30,845 nucleotides of DNA from an uncultured Oscillospiraceae bacterium (GCA_900542145.1 UQMF01000025.1:1-30845), one strand, 5' to 3'; positions 1 to 8,637 are shown, counted from the stretch's first letter. The notes: generated by a model from the letters alone, not told the origin. Translations and numbers: made by a program.

Positions 1-74
1 AAGCAAGACGCGTGCAAAATCCAATAAATGGTCTTTGTGCGGTGTTGCCCTAATTACTATAATGATGTATGGCA
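1..74. other. AT-rich non-coding sequence abutting truncated sleL
   Basis: This short stretch is visibly richer in A and T than the coding DNA beside it and shows no SleL-like continuation. The SleL-like reading frame stops exactly where it begins. It contains ATAATG and CATTAT as a small inverted repeat, and read on the minus strand a GGGCAACACCGCAC motif. An insertion-element end or a rearrangement junction would explain both the composition change and the gene truncation, but no transposase or duplicated target is visible, so this is inference. Confidence 0.35.
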
Positions 75-929
75 TTATGTATACCCCCACTCATAAGTCA
101 TGATGATCACATAATCCGCGATCCTGCCCTGGGCAGCGTAATCGTGCGCTTCGTAGAGCACTCCGCGCTGGTCGGCGGATATCTTGGGAGCCAGAGCCGT
201 AACGACGATATAACCCTGCTCGTGAAGTAGGTCCGCAAGCCGCTGAAGGAATGCGTTGTAGCGCTCCCGGTCCTCCGGCGCGATGTACTCTATATCCATG
301 TTCACGCCGTAATACCGCTTGGAGGTCACCTCCGCCAGGATATTCCCGATAAGTCGCTGCTGCAATTCCTCGGAGGCAAGTATCACTGAAAGATTTTCGG
401 TGCTGAATCCCTCACCGAAGATGTTCGTCACCACCATCAGCGGCATGACGGCGGAACGCTCAGCACTGAATACCAGGCTGCTGGCGTCCGGGGGAATAAG
501 CTCCGCCCGCGGCGTCAGAGTATAACTGAACGGACTCACGAACGTCAGGAACGGCAGCACGCAGTTCAGCGCCGTGGTGCTTATACTCGGATAGGCGTAG
601 CCGTTAAACAGCGCCTGCCGCCGCTCTCCGGGGGTGTCCACCGGAATATAAACCGTGTCCCCGGGGCGTATGTTCAGTGGGTCCAGCCCGGGATTCGCCT
701 TGATCAGCTGCTCCAGCGGCACGCCGTATTCCTGCGCGATTGAGAACAGCGTCTGCCCCTCGCTGACGATGTACCGGACCTTATCCGTGTTTATCAGAAG
801 ATTCTGCCCCGGCACCAGTGCGGAAGCGTCCCTCAGCCCGTTGTCCGCGGCTATCCTTGCCGGCGGTAGTCCGTAACGACGCGAGATCACCGCAATTGAA
901 TCCCCCGGTTTTACTGTATAGATCAGCAT
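75..929 (-). CDS. C-terminally truncated LysM-GH18 spore cortex hydrolase, SleL/YaaH-like
   Basis: Two LysM modules (about residues 2-46 and 51-96) are followed by the front part of a glycoside hydrolase family 18 barrel. The catalytic strand reads GVNMDIEYI, placing the general-acid Glu at residue 214. In spore formers this family cleaves N-acetylglucosaminyl bonds in cortex peptidoglycan during germination. Family members are usually about 425-430 residues; this one stops at 284, directly after MTYEWGYT, where the family normally continues with the rest of the barrel. The last strands and helices are therefore missing and the enzyme is probably inactive. It lies 11 bp downstream of the amidase gene and probably shares its transcript. 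The start is ATG after a GGAGG-type site. Family assignment is strong; truncation is seen directly; its cause is unknown. Confidence 0.82.
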   Translation of the reverse strand: MLIYTVKPGDSIAVISRRYGLPPARIAADNGLRDASALVPGQNLLINTDKVRYIVSEGQTLFSIAQEYGVPLEQLIKANPGLDPLNIRPGDTVYIPVDTPGERRQALFNGYAYPSISTTALNCVLPFLTFVSPFSYTLTPRAELIPPDASSLVFSAERSAVMPLMVVTNIFGEGFSTENLSVILASEELQQRLIGNILAEVTSKRYYGVNMDIEYIAPEDRERYNAFLQRLADLLHEQGYIVVTALAPKISADQRGVLYEAHDYAAQGRIADYVIIMTYEWGYT

Positions 930-940
930 AGTATCCCTCC

Positions 941-1447
941 TCAGAATATCTCGCGGCGCGCCCCGGAAATGTGTATTCCCACCGCCTCCGCATAGCTGTA
1001 GGTGGACAGCCGGCGGTTCCGCGCGTCATATGTGTGGGAGCAGGTGAAGATCCCCTCGGGGTTCCCCGGGGTGAATATGAACGACACTATCATCGTGTGG
1101 TACAGCCTTCCCTCGCTGTTGCGCAGCTGTATCACGTCCCCGGGGCGCAGCCCGGAAAGCTCCCGGACCTCGCCGTACACCGCCGGTCCGCTGTTAGTCA
1201 GCAGAAATCTGTTCAGGAATTCCACCCCGGTCCACGCAGGCGCCCTGTTGTCCAGGTCGATGTAATACCACCCGTCGTCTCCGGAATAGTTCATCACCCG
1301 GCAGCCGGCGTACAGGCACTGCGACACGAAATTGGTGCAGTCGCCGCCGATATTATCAAAGTTGTAATACTCCGGATTCCTGGAAAGCGCCCAGCGCAGC
1401 GCATATTCCACCGCACGTCTCCTGTCATAGCCCGTTTCGATAAGCAT
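941..1447 (-). CDS. Putative amidase-domain protein (Amidase_6 type)
   Basis: The 168-residue protein matches the putative amidase family PF12671 as I know it. It has an N-terminal YDRRRAVEYALRWALSRNP block, the nucleophile motif GGDCTNFVSQCL (Cys about residue 36), GWYY, a GDVIQL strand and a C-terminal histidine block (SHTYDARNR). The conserved Cys and His suggest a papain-like cysteine hydrolase, probably acting on peptide bonds in the cell wall, but the substrate is not known. There is no signal peptide, so the protein would act in the cytosol, the mother cell or after lysis. An AGGAG site lies 9 nt before the ATG and a TATAAT-like block just above it. It is separated from yicC by a terminator and precedes the truncated sleL-like gene. 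Confidence 0.85.
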   Translation of the reverse strand: MLIETGYDRRRAVEYALRWALSRNPEYYNFDNIGGDCTNFVSQCLYAGCRVMNYSGDDGWYYIDLDNRAPAWTGVEFLNRFLLTNSGPAVYGEVRELSGLRPGDVIQLRNSEGRLYHTMIVSFIFTPGNPEGIFTCSHTYDARNRRLSTYSYAEAVGIHISGARREIF

Positions 1448-1510
1448 ATCCCACCACTCCTTTGGAGTATTATATGCGTCACCGCAGGTCCGGGGAACAC
1501 ATATTCCTGC

Positions 1511-1557
1511 AAATAAAAAGAGCCACCGGGCACAGGATTCGTTCCTGCGCCGATGGC
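1511..1557 (-). terminator. Intrinsic terminator after yicC
   Basis: Read on the minus strand, a 15-bp stem with one bulged C and two G-U pairs (stem bases 1522-1557) closes on an ACGAA loop and runs into TCTTTTTATTT. It lies 20 bp after the yicC stop and before the amidase gene, so it separates the two transcription units. Confidence 0.85.
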
Positions 1558-1576
1558 CCGGCTGACTGTATGTCAG

Positions 1577-2455
1577 TTATTCGATATTCTGTATCTGCTC
1601 ACGGATCTTTTCGATCTCGCTCTTCTGGTCAACGACTATGCGCGTTACCTCGATATCCTGCACCTTGGAACCTATGGTGTTGGTTTCGCGGTTCATCTCC
1701 TGCACCAGGAAGTCCAGCTTCCTGCCCACCGGCTCGCCGGATTCCAGCATGCTGCGGAACTGCGCGATGTGGCTGCGCAGGCGGACCGTTTCCTCGTCCA
1801 CCGCAGTCTTTTCGGAGAATATCCCTGCCTCCAGCAGAATGCGGTTCTCATCGATGTTACTGCTGCTGAGCACCTCGCACATCTTGTCGTAAAGGCGCTT
1901 GCGGTAATCCTCCACCACCTGCGGAGAGCGTGTTTCCACCACGCCGACCCATTCCTCTATCTTCGCGAGCCTGGACAGAACGTCCTGCTTCATGCGAGCG
2001 CCCTCGTTCTCGCGCATGGAGATGAAGTGCTCCAGCGCCTCCTCGGCGGTGGACTTTATGTCCTCCCACAGCTGCTCCTCGTCAGTTTCGGTCTTGACCA
2101 CCGTGAAAGCGTCCGGAATGCGCAGCACATTGGAGAGAGCCAGGTCGTCCGTCAGCCCGAATTCCCCCTTCACGGAGCGCAGCGCCTCGATGTATTCCCG
2201 GACGACATCGCGGTTTATCGTGATCTTCTCGTCGGCTGCCTCGACATTGTTCAGCAGCACGGAAACCTCTACCTTGCCGCGGCTTATCCTGCCCTGGAGC
2301 AGGGATTTCAGACGCTCCTCCACATAGTTCAGGCTGCGCGGCAGGCGCGAACTGAACTCGTAGTATCTGTGGTTCACCGAGCGAATCTCGACCGTGATGT
2401 CGCGCCCGTTAAGTACCTTGTGACCTCTTCCGAAGCCGGTCATGCTCTTTATCAT
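1577..2455 (-). CDS. yicC: YicC/YloC family endoribonuclease
   Basis: The full-length 292-residue protein starts MIKSMTGFGRG and contains EIRSVNHRYYEFSSRLPR and a C-terminal LDFLVQEMNRETNTIGSK block, followed by a basic/acidic helix (VDQKSEIEKIREQIQNIE). These are the signatures of the YicC N-terminal and DUF1732 domains. YicC proteins are reported as endoribonucleases influencing small-RNA turnover, and they are often encoded near guanylate kinase and RNA polymerase omega genes, which are not next to it here. It starts 18 bp after the upstream PLP-enzyme gene with a GAAAGGA site 8 nt from the ATG, so the two are probably cotranscribed, ending at the hairpin terminator downstream. Nothing unusual in length or motifs. 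Confidence 0.95.
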   Translation of the reverse strand: MIKSMTGFGRGHKVLNGRDITVEIRSVNHRYYEFSSRLPRSLNYVEERLKSLLQGRISRGKVEVSVLLNNVEAADEKITINRDVVREYIEALRSVKGEFGLTDDLALSNVLRIPDAFTVVKTETDEEQLWEDIKSTAEEALEHFISMRENEGARMKQDVLSRLAKIEEWVGVVETRSPQVVEDYRKRLYDKMCEVLSSSNIDENRILLEAGIFSEKTAVDEETVRLRSHIAQFRSMLESGEPVGRKLDFLVQEMNRETNTIGSKVQDIEVTRIVVDQKSEIEKIREQIQNIE

Positions 2456-2473
2456 GTCATTGTCCTTTCGGCA

Positions 2474-3736
2474 TTACTTGCTTATTGTGCAGAGTCCCTT
2501 GTCCAGCATATGCTGTGCGGCGGTGAGTATCCCGACCTTGGCGGTGGGGAATGTAAGTCCGCCCTGGAGCCACACCGCAAACGGCTCACGCAGCGGAGCG
2601 TCCGCAGAAAGCTCGATGGAAGCGCCCATCGTAAACGCACCCGCCGCCATAATTACCTGGCTGTCGTAACCCGGCATGTCCCACGGCTCCGGAGAAGCGA
2701 AGCTGTCCACCGGGGAGCCTGCCTGGATCCCCTGGCAGAATGCGATGAGCTGCTTCTCTCCGCCAAGCTTCAGCGCTTCGATGATGTCGGTGCGCTTCTC
2801 GTTGTACTTCGGGAACGCCTCGAATCCGAGAAGCTCCGCCAGCGCCGCCGCGAAGGTCGCGGTCTTGAGCGCCGCGCACACCGCTTCCGGTGCGTGGAAT
2901 ATTCCCAGATACAGTCCGCGGAGCTGGTTCAGGCTAGCGCCGACTTCCTTGCCGGTGCCCGGGGTGGTCAGGCGGAATGCGCACTGCTCCACCAGGTCTG
3001 CCTTTCCTGCGATGTATCCGCCGGTTTCCGCGATTCCGCCGCCTAGGTTCTTGATAAGGCTCCCGGCGATGAGGTCAGCGCCCACCGCCAGCGGCTCGCG
3101 CTCCTCCACCAACTCGCCGTAGCAGTTGTCCACGAATATCACGCAGTCCGGGTTCACGCTGCGGACTGCCGCGCATATCTCCCCGATGACGTCCACCGTC
3201 AGCGACGGGCGGAGGGAATACCCACGGGAGCGCTGGATATACGCCATACGGCAATCCCCGGCGGATTTCCGTATTCCATCCAGGTCGGGAGTTCCGTCCG
3301 GGAGCAGATCTACCTTAGCAAACTTCACTCCGAAGTCCTTGAGAGAGCCCGTGCCCTCCCCGGAGATCACGCCCTGCATGGTGTCGTAGGGCTCCCCGGT
3401 CACGGAGAGCAGCAGGTCGCCCGGGCGCAGTATTCCGAAAAGCGCCGTGGTCAGCGTGTGGGTGCCGTTGACGAAATTGTGACGGACGAGGGCGTCCTCC
3501 GCGCCGAGGATCTGCGCGAATACCGCGTCGAGCTTGTCCCTGCCATCATCGCCGTAGCCGTAGCCGTTAGTGCCCTTCATGTGGATATCGCTGATCTTGT
3601 TGTCGATGAACGCCTTTAATACGCGCTGACCGTTGTATTCCGCCATGCGGTCGAGCTCCGCGAACTGCGGCGCGCAGAGCTGCATTGCCTTTTCGCTGAG
3701 TTCCACCAGTTCCGGTGAGAAGTTGAAAAATGCCAT
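2474..3736 (-). CDS. Methionine gamma-lyase family PLP enzyme (YnbB, 'aluminium resistance' family)
   Basis: The 420-residue protein belongs to PF06838. Visible motifs are the N-terminal HMKGTNGYGYGDDGRD, RHNFVNGTHTLTTALFGILRPGD, FVDNCYGELVEE, and the PLP-lysine region GSLIKNLGGGIAETGG (Lys about residue 229). The family resembles Cys/Met metabolism PLP enzymes and is often labelled aluminium resistance; its true reaction is not settled. I chose the ATG at 3736 because an AAAGGA site lies 8 nt before it; an in-frame ATG 17 codons upstream lacks one and sits on the transcription start region. A strong promoter lies about 60 bp upstream, right after the ter operon terminator, so it is probably transcribed independently, with yicC following. 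Confidence 0.93.
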   Translation of the reverse strand: MAFFNFSPELVELSEKAMQLCAPQFAELDRMAEYNGQRVLKAFIDNKISDIHMKGTNGYGYGDDGRDKLDAVFAQILGAEDALVRHNFVNGTHTLTTALFGILRPGDLLLSVTGEPYDTMQGVISGEGTGSLKDFGVKFAKVDLLPDGTPDLDGIRKSAGDCRMAYIQRSRGYSLRPSLTVDVIGEICAAVRSVNPDCVIFVDNCYGELVEEREPLAVGADLIAGSLIKNLGGGIAETGGYIAGKADLVEQCAFRLTTPGTGKEVGASLNQLRGLYLGIFHAPEAVCAALKTATFAAALAELLGFEAFPKYNEKRTDIIEALKLGGEKQLIAFCQGIQAGSPVDSFASPEPWDMPGYDSQVIMAAGAFTMGASIELSADAPLREPFAVWLQGGLTFPTAKVGILTAAQHMLDKGLCTISK

Positions 3737-3795
3737 TTTATCTATCCTTTCAAGCCCGGGAATACTCCCGGAGTACTGTATACACATACATATTT

Positions 3796-3824
3796 ATTTT
3801 ACACTCTTTTTCATGCTATGTCAA
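3796..3824 (-). promoter_or_regulatory. Sigma-A promoter for the PLP enzyme-yicC unit
   Basis: On the minus strand TTGACA (3819-3824) and TAAAAT (3796-3801) are separated by exactly 17 bp, one mismatch from consensus. Transcription would start near 3789, leaving a leader of about 53 nt that can fold a small CCGGGA/TCCCGG hairpin before the ribosome site. Confidence 0.85.
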
Positions 3825-3856
3825 CACCTAAATGGCAAAAATACCGGTAAATACAG

Positions 3857-3882
3857 AAAAACAGGGGCTGATACAGCCCCTG
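3857..3882 (-). terminator. Terminator of the ter operon
   Basis: Minus-strand hairpin CAGGGGCTG-TAT-CAGCCCCTG (3862-3882) followed by TTTTT, 16 bp after the telA stop. It closes the long ter transcript just before the next promoter. Confidence 0.9.
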
Positions 3883-3898
3883 CCTGTCGTATTCGGAA

Positions 3899-5068
3899 TC
3901 ACGCCTTCATGCGCTTCTTGTAGTCTTCCTTGATGTTCTCCAGAACGACTGCGTCCTGCTTGCGCTTCTCGCGAGCCTGGTTCTGGATAGCCTGTACTTC
4001 GTCGATACCGTTGACGATAGTCGTCCAGGTTTCCTGGAGGGTTTCCACCTTGATGGAGGAGCCGGACGCCATTGCCGCGATCTGCTTGCTCTGGGCAACG
4101 GTATTCTGCGCGTTCTTCTTCAGCATTTCGTTGGTCTTTTCGTCCAGCGCCTGCATGGAATCAGCGATGATCTTCTGGCGCTTGAGCATGATTGCCTGCG
4201 CCAGAGCCTGCTTGAATACCGGCATGGTGATGATGAACGCGGAGTTGATCTTTCTCACCAGGTTGAGGTTGGAATACTCCATGGTCTTGAGCATGGGGAC
4301 GGTCTGGATCGCCACGTTCTCAGCCACCTTCAGATCCATTACTCTCTGGTCGAGAATCTCGCGCATCTGCGTCAGATTGGAGAGATCCATGCGGATCGTG
4401 CCGTTGTCCGGCTCCGCCTCGCACTTCGCGGTGTAGTCCGCGATGTACTGATCCAGCTCCTTGACCGCCTGCTCGCCTGCCATGATGTACTTGACAAGCT
4501 CCTGGTAATAGCCCAGGTTAGCTTCGTACATGTTGTCCAGCTTGTTGTTGGCGTCGCCGATCTCCTTCTCGTACTTCTTCAGCTCGATGTAGATCTTGTC
4601 AACGTCGTTGCCCATGGTTTCGTACTTGCCGATGATCTTCTCAAGCTTCTTCTTGAGGTTACCGAAAAATCCGGGCTTATCGTCCTTGATCTCGTTGATA
4701 TCGAAGCGCTCCATGATCTTCCCAAGTTCCTTGAGCATAATGCCGGCGTCGTTCACCTGATCGATAGTCATGGAATTAAGCACCTGGTCGGAAGCCTTGG
4801 AGATCTCCTCCGCAGCCTCTGCACCGAACTTAACGATGGTGTTGGAATCGTTAAGGTTGATGGTGCTGACGATCCTGTCGATATCCGCGCTGCTTGCAAG
4901 CTCCTGCTTGATCTTGTCGGTTTCAACAACGATGTTGTAGTTCTTCGCTTCCTCGATCTTAACGTCGAGCGCCGCGTCCTCCGGGGTCTTTGCAAGAACG
5001 ACCTCCTGGGCTGCCTGCGGCTGTGCCTGGGGCTGTAACTGTGAGCCGGGTGTGAACTGTAATCCCAT
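3899..5068 (-). CDS. telA: TelA-family toxic anion resistance protein
   Basis: The 389-residue, largely helical protein fits PF05816 (TelA/KlaA). It has a Gln/Pro-rich N-terminus, a long acidic-basic helical body (FGNLKKKLEKIIGKYETM; DLSNLTQMREILDQRVMDLK) and the family's AIMLKRQKIIADSMQALDEK region, then a helical tail ending KKRMKA. There is no signal peptide or membrane segment. TelA proteins are linked to tellurite and envelope-stress resistance and travel with TerD genes, but no enzymatic activity is known. It is the last gene of the ter operon: its AAAGGA ribosome site overlaps the final codons of the YceG-like gene, with 5 bp between the genes, which suggests translational coupling. 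A clear hairpin terminator follows. Confidence 0.95.
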   Translation of the reverse strand: MGLQFTPGSQLQPQAQPQAAQEVVLAKTPEDAALDVKIEEAKNYNIVVETDKIKQELASSADIDRIVSTINLNDSNTIVKFGAEAAEEISKASDQVLNSMTIDQVNDAGIMLKELGKIMERFDINEIKDDKPGFFGNLKKKLEKIIGKYETMGNDVDKIYIELKKYEKEIGDANNKLDNMYEANLGYYQELVKYIMAGEQAVKELDQYIADYTAKCEAEPDNGTIRMDLSNLTQMREILDQRVMDLKVAENVAIQTVPMLKTMEYSNLNLVRKINSAFIITMPVFKQALAQAIMLKRQKIIADSMQALDEKTNEMLKKNAQNTVAQSKQIAAMASGSSIKVETLQETWTTIVNGIDEVQAIQNQAREKRKQDAVVLENIKEDYKKRMKA

Positions 5069-5073
5069 AATGT

Positions 5074-7254
5074 TTATCCTTTCCTGAACAGCTTGCCGAA
5101 CAAACCGCTGCTTCTTGCTTCGGAGGGTATTTTGAACTTCGGCACCTCCAGATTGTACTTGAACTCGTTAAGCGTGTGCTCCTCGAAGGCGTCCGCGGAA
5201 ACGAACGTTTCAAGGTTCTTGTACCCCGTCGGGGTGTATATCAGTATGTCAAAGCCTATCAGATTGCACAGCACCAGCTGAATGCATTCCTCCATGGTGA
5301 ACGTCTGCTCAACTGCGTCTATCCAGATAAGCTTTGGCAGCTGCTTCGTGAAATCAAAGCTTTGCAGCAGCTTCATGAACTCCTTGTCGAGGTTCAGACC
5401 GAAGTGCATTACCGTGCACATCAGTTCGTCGCCGCTCAGCTTGAGGAACCTGCTGTCCACCGCCTCCTGCAATTTGAACAGCAGCATATCCTGTATTCTG
5501 TCCGGGAGGTAGCTGTACCTGTTCAGCGAGGAAGCCTTCAGCCGCTCGGTGTCGATCTGCCCGTTGCGGTAGAATCCGCGATACGCCGAGAGATCCAGAC
5601 TTCCGGGCTGCGCCTGCCTGTTCTCCTTCACCCGGAGTATCGTTTCCGGAGTGAGCCTGCTGCGTACCTCCTCCCAGTATTCGCCGACGTTGCCGTCCCT
5701 GACTCCGCTGATCTTCGCGAATATGTTCGGGACTGTCACCAGGTTGCCGGAAGTCGCAAATCCCTGGCGGAACCGCGCCTCCTGCTTCCACAAAATACCG
5801 ATCTCCTCAAGGGTGGTGCGCAGTGTGACCGTCTGGCTGTTCGGGAACTGGAAATCCCGGAATATCCCGGCGTCGCCGCCGTACAGCATTGTGTCAAGCT
5901 CCCTCTCCGCGGAATACGCCACGGTGTTGACCTTCATCTTTATCTGCTTGGAGGGGTAGCTTCCGCTGTCCCTGGTCTGGGGCAGCTGGAATATCTGCAT
6001 GCGGTTGTCGAGGTTCTTGTCAACTGTGATATCCAGCAGCAGCTTGTTCGGCGTGATGTAAAGCACGTCGAATCCCACCCGGGACATGTAGTGCAGGAAG
6101 TACAGCTCCGACTGGGAGATGTCGCCGTAGTACAGTATCAGCGGAATATCCTCGTACTGCACCGCGTATTTCCTCGCCTGGGTGCAGCGGTACAGCCAGG
6201 AAATGAACTTGCTGCCGTAATTGTACACCACTGTCGGATTGCCGGTGTACAGCGAATTCAGCAGCCTGCGCAGTTCCGTCTGCGCCAGCGAAGTGCGCAC
6301 CGGGTCGCCGTTCAGCTTTATCTGGAGCGCAAGCTCGTCGATCATCTGAGTGACGCTGCTGCGATTAACGCTGCCCAGCTGCCGTATCTCCTCCGCGTTG
6401 GGATTCTCCAGCGGCTTCTCGATGAAGATGAGCTGCTTCTTGCTCTTGGCGAAGCCCTCCTTGAAGTTCAGCAGCATATTGTTGTACACTGCCTCGTCGT
6501 CGTAGCCTATCAGCGAAGCGCAGTACACCGGGATCGCGCCGTCCTCGGTGAACACTCCGCCGTGCTTTACGACCCGGGTGCGGCGGTCCGCCATGAAATC
6601 CTCGAATATCCCGGCGGCGGTAGTATCCAGCCGCTGCACTATTCCCTCCACCTGCTGGGCGGAAGCGCGCATTTCGCACAGCTGCGCCGCCTTGGACAGG
6701 TCTATGTGCGCGAAATCTATCTGCACGGCGCCGCTCATCGCACCGCCCACAGTCTGAACCTTGTCCTTGTGGGGGAACTTATCGAAATCTGAGTCCATGC
6801 CGTAGGAAACGTACTCCACGCGGACACCGCAGCTGCTCATGATGAGCAGGAAATACAGCTCCCGGAGTGTTCCCGTGCCGATGTAGAGTATCACAGACGG
6901 CTTTGCCGCGAGGTACTTCATCAGCCAGCACAGCAGCACGAAATAGGTGTTCTTGCCGTTTGCGCTGCAGTTCCGTATCGCCTCCATCAGCAGCGGAGTT
7001 ATCACCTCCGCGCTGTATTGCAGACGCTGCGCCGACAGCCAGCTCTGTATCCCGGATTTCACCGAGCGTTCGTCGTTGAGATCCGCCGCCGCGTAGCCTG
7101 ACGCCTGGCTTATCTCAGTCGTGGAAGCCATCGGGAGCCTGCCCTCAAAGAAAAGTCCGTTCTTCTTCGCTGCGGCATAGCTCTCTATCAGCATATTTCT
7201 GAAAACATCGGCGTTGTCGTACCCGATATATCGTGTAAATCCATTAGGAGCCAT
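5074..7254 (-). CDS. YceG-like Ter-associated protein with internal domain duplication
   Basis: The 726-residue cytosolic protein resembles the bacterial YceG family (PF14266), described in comparative genomics as part of a 'biosynthetic module' next to TerD and TelA genes; its reaction is unknown. The sequence repeats itself. IGYDNADVFRNMLIESYAAA near the start is echoed by IGYDDEAVYNNMLLNFKEGF near residue 250, and SVILYIGTGTLRELYFLL by PLILYYGDISQSELYFLHYM about 210 residues later. A third, partial echo (LCNLIGFDILIYTPTGYKNL) lies near the C-terminus. I infer two tandem Rossmann-like units plus a shorter one. The ATG start has only a poor ribosome site (GAGAGGA 12 nt away). It lies 27 bp after the TerD-fusion gene and 5 bp before telA. 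Confidence 0.82.
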   Translation of the reverse strand: MAPNGFTRYIGYDNADVFRNMLIESYAAAKKNGLFFEGRLPMASTTEISQASGYAAADLNDERSVKSGIQSWLSAQRLQYSAEVITPLLMEAIRNCSANGKNTYFVLLCWLMKYLAAKPSVILYIGTGTLRELYFLLIMSSCGVRVEYVSYGMDSDFDKFPHKDKVQTVGGAMSGAVQIDFAHIDLSKAAQLCEMRASAQQVEGIVQRLDTTAAGIFEDFMADRRTRVVKHGGVFTEDGAIPVYCASLIGYDDEAVYNNMLLNFKEGFAKSKKQLIFIEKPLENPNAEEIRQLGSVNRSSVTQMIDELALQIKLNGDPVRTSLAQTELRRLLNSLYTGNPTVVYNYGSKFISWLYRCTQARKYAVQYEDIPLILYYGDISQSELYFLHYMSRVGFDVLYITPNKLLLDITVDKNLDNRMQIFQLPQTRDSGSYPSKQIKMKVNTVAYSAERELDTMLYGGDAGIFRDFQFPNSQTVTLRTTLEEIGILWKQEARFRQGFATSGNLVTVPNIFAKISGVRDGNVGEYWEEVRSRLTPETILRVKENRQAQPGSLDLSAYRGFYRNGQIDTERLKASSLNRYSYLPDRIQDMLLFKLQEAVDSRFLKLSGDELMCTVMHFGLNLDKEFMKLLQSFDFTKQLPKLIWIDAVEQTFTMEECIQLVLCNLIGFDILIYTPTGYKNLETFVSADAFEEHTLNEFKYNLEVPKFKIPSEARSSGLFGKLFRKG

Positions 7255-7281
7255 TCCGCCAGACCATTCCTCTCATTGTTA

Positions 7282-8637
7282 TCAGCTGCTGACCTCGATG
7301 CCATAGCGGTTGCACAGCTTCACCAGTCCGTCCCGGTATCCCGAGCCGACCGACGAAATGCGCCACTCGCCCTTGTATATGTACATCTCCATCGCAACTA
7401 TCGTAATCTCGTTCGTCAGCCCGTCTATCGGGAAGCTGACGCATTCCCTGCCGCCGGAATACAGCGACAGTATCGGGTCCTTCACCAGGGAGAAGTTTCT
7501 GTGCGCGTCCCCGGAATACACCGAATACGCAAGCACCACACGCTTCACCCCCGGCGCAAGCCTTCCGGGATCCACCGTGATGTGGCCGTCCTCGCTGTCG
7601 TAGGTCACAGCGCCGTCCGGGGACTTCACATTCCCGAAGAACACCAGACCTCCGTCGCCGATACTCCGCTCGTTCCCGTCCAGCAGGAACACATACGGGT
7701 CTATGTCCAGTTCGCCGAGCTTCACGCCCGTGAGATAAGCCCCGAACGCTCCGCCCAGCTGCTCCGCCGGAATCCTCTGACCGCGCTTCATCACCATCGG
7801 TAACCGCCTGAACTCCGCCACGGTTCCAAGCGCTGCGGTCAGCGCTCCGAGCGCCCTGCCGCGGTCCGTGTTCTCCCCGGGGGTGCCGGTCGGGAACGAC
7901 GGCGCCGGGGTCACGCTCACCTGCTGTATCTCCGTATCCGGGATATACACCGGGGCGGACGGCACGCAAATCGACTTCGGCGGCTCCGGAACTGTCGGAA
8001 CGTGCGCCGTGCGGACTACGTTCCCGGCGGTGAATATCACCCGGTCCCTCACTGCCGGGGCGCCGGCGGTGAACCTGCCGCTGAGGTATATCCTGCGGCG
8101 GAACCGGGAATCCAGCAGGATCTCGGTATACACCAGCCCGGGAGTTCCGGGGGCTGCCACCAGGATACGCACCTCGCTGCGGCCTGCCGGGAGCATTTCC
8201 GGCTGGAACGTCACTCCGCCCTGGGAGCAGACTATCTGCGCCTCCGCCGGGATATCCACCGTCATGAGGAAACTATTTTCTTCATGTGCGGAAAGCTCGC
8301 CAAGATCCAGAGTCCGCGGTATTGACGCCTCGCCGTCCTCTGCACCAAATCCGCTGACGGTGCCCAGCACCTCGATATTCCGCACCGCCGTGGGGAATCC
8401 GGAATTTATGGCGTTCTCTGTAATGTCGCCCTCGGTTATCTCCACGCGGAGTCCCTCCAGAGTAACCCCCGGGGACTGCACGTCGATCACCGTGCCGTGC
8501 CGCGCCCACACCGTGGTGTTATTTCCGCGCAGCGTCATGGGCCTCCCGATCACCACCGGACCCTCGAATTCACCCGGTGGGAGCGCGGCTGTTCCGCCGT
8601 CGGGCGTTGCTGAAATAATATCGTATATGCTTGCCAA
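7282..8637 (-). CDS. TerD-domain protein with beta-helix-like N-terminal extension
   Basis: The 451-residue protein ends in a TerD domain (about residues 285-450): VKLGELDIDPYVFLLDG, GLVFFGNVKSPDGAVTYDSEDG and a final EMYIYKGEWRISSVGSGY. The acidic Ca2+-binding loop of canonical TerD is weaker here (LDIDPYVF rather than FDLDASVF). The first 100 residues (GGTAALPPGEFEGPVVIGRP; GVTLEGLRVEITEG) look like turns of a right-handed beta-helix of the pectin-lyase/NosD type, followed by a beta-rich middle segment and a proline-rich linker. Start: no ATG fits; TTG at 8635-8637 lies 10 nt after GGAGG. It is cotranscribed between the canonical TerD gene (33 bp upstream) and the YceG-like gene. The TerD call is firm; the N-terminal fold is inferred from pattern only. 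Confidence 0.85.
   Translation of the reverse strand: MASIYDIISATPDGGTAALPPGEFEGPVVIGRPMTLRGNNTTVWARHGTVIDVQSPGVTLEGLRVEITEGDITENAINSGFPTAVRNIEVLGTVSGFGAEDGEASIPRTLDLGELSAHEENSFLMTVDIPAEAQIVCSQGGVTFQPEMLPAGRSEVRILVAAPGTPGLVYTEILLDSRFRRRIYLSGRFTAGAPAVRDRVIFTAGNVVRTAHVPTVPEPPKSICVPSAPVYIPDTEIQQVSVTPAPSFPTGTPGENTDRGRALGALTAALGTVAEFRRLPMVMKRGQRIPAEQLGGAFGAYLTGVKLGELDIDPYVFLLDGNERSIGDGGLVFFGNVKSPDGAVTYDSEDGHITVDPGRLAPGVKRVVLAYSVYSGDAHRNFSLVKDPILSLYSGGRECVSFPIDGLTNEITIVAMEMYIYKGEWRISSVGSGYRDGLVKLCNRYGIEVSS

Noticed and set aside
5176..6792. A 538-codon plus-strand frame opposite the YceG-like gene (similar long mirror frames at 1553-3046, 10646-12043 and 14297-15778)
   Set aside because: All are antisense to well-supported genes, have no ribosome sites and no family resemblance; long mirror frames are expected at this base composition.
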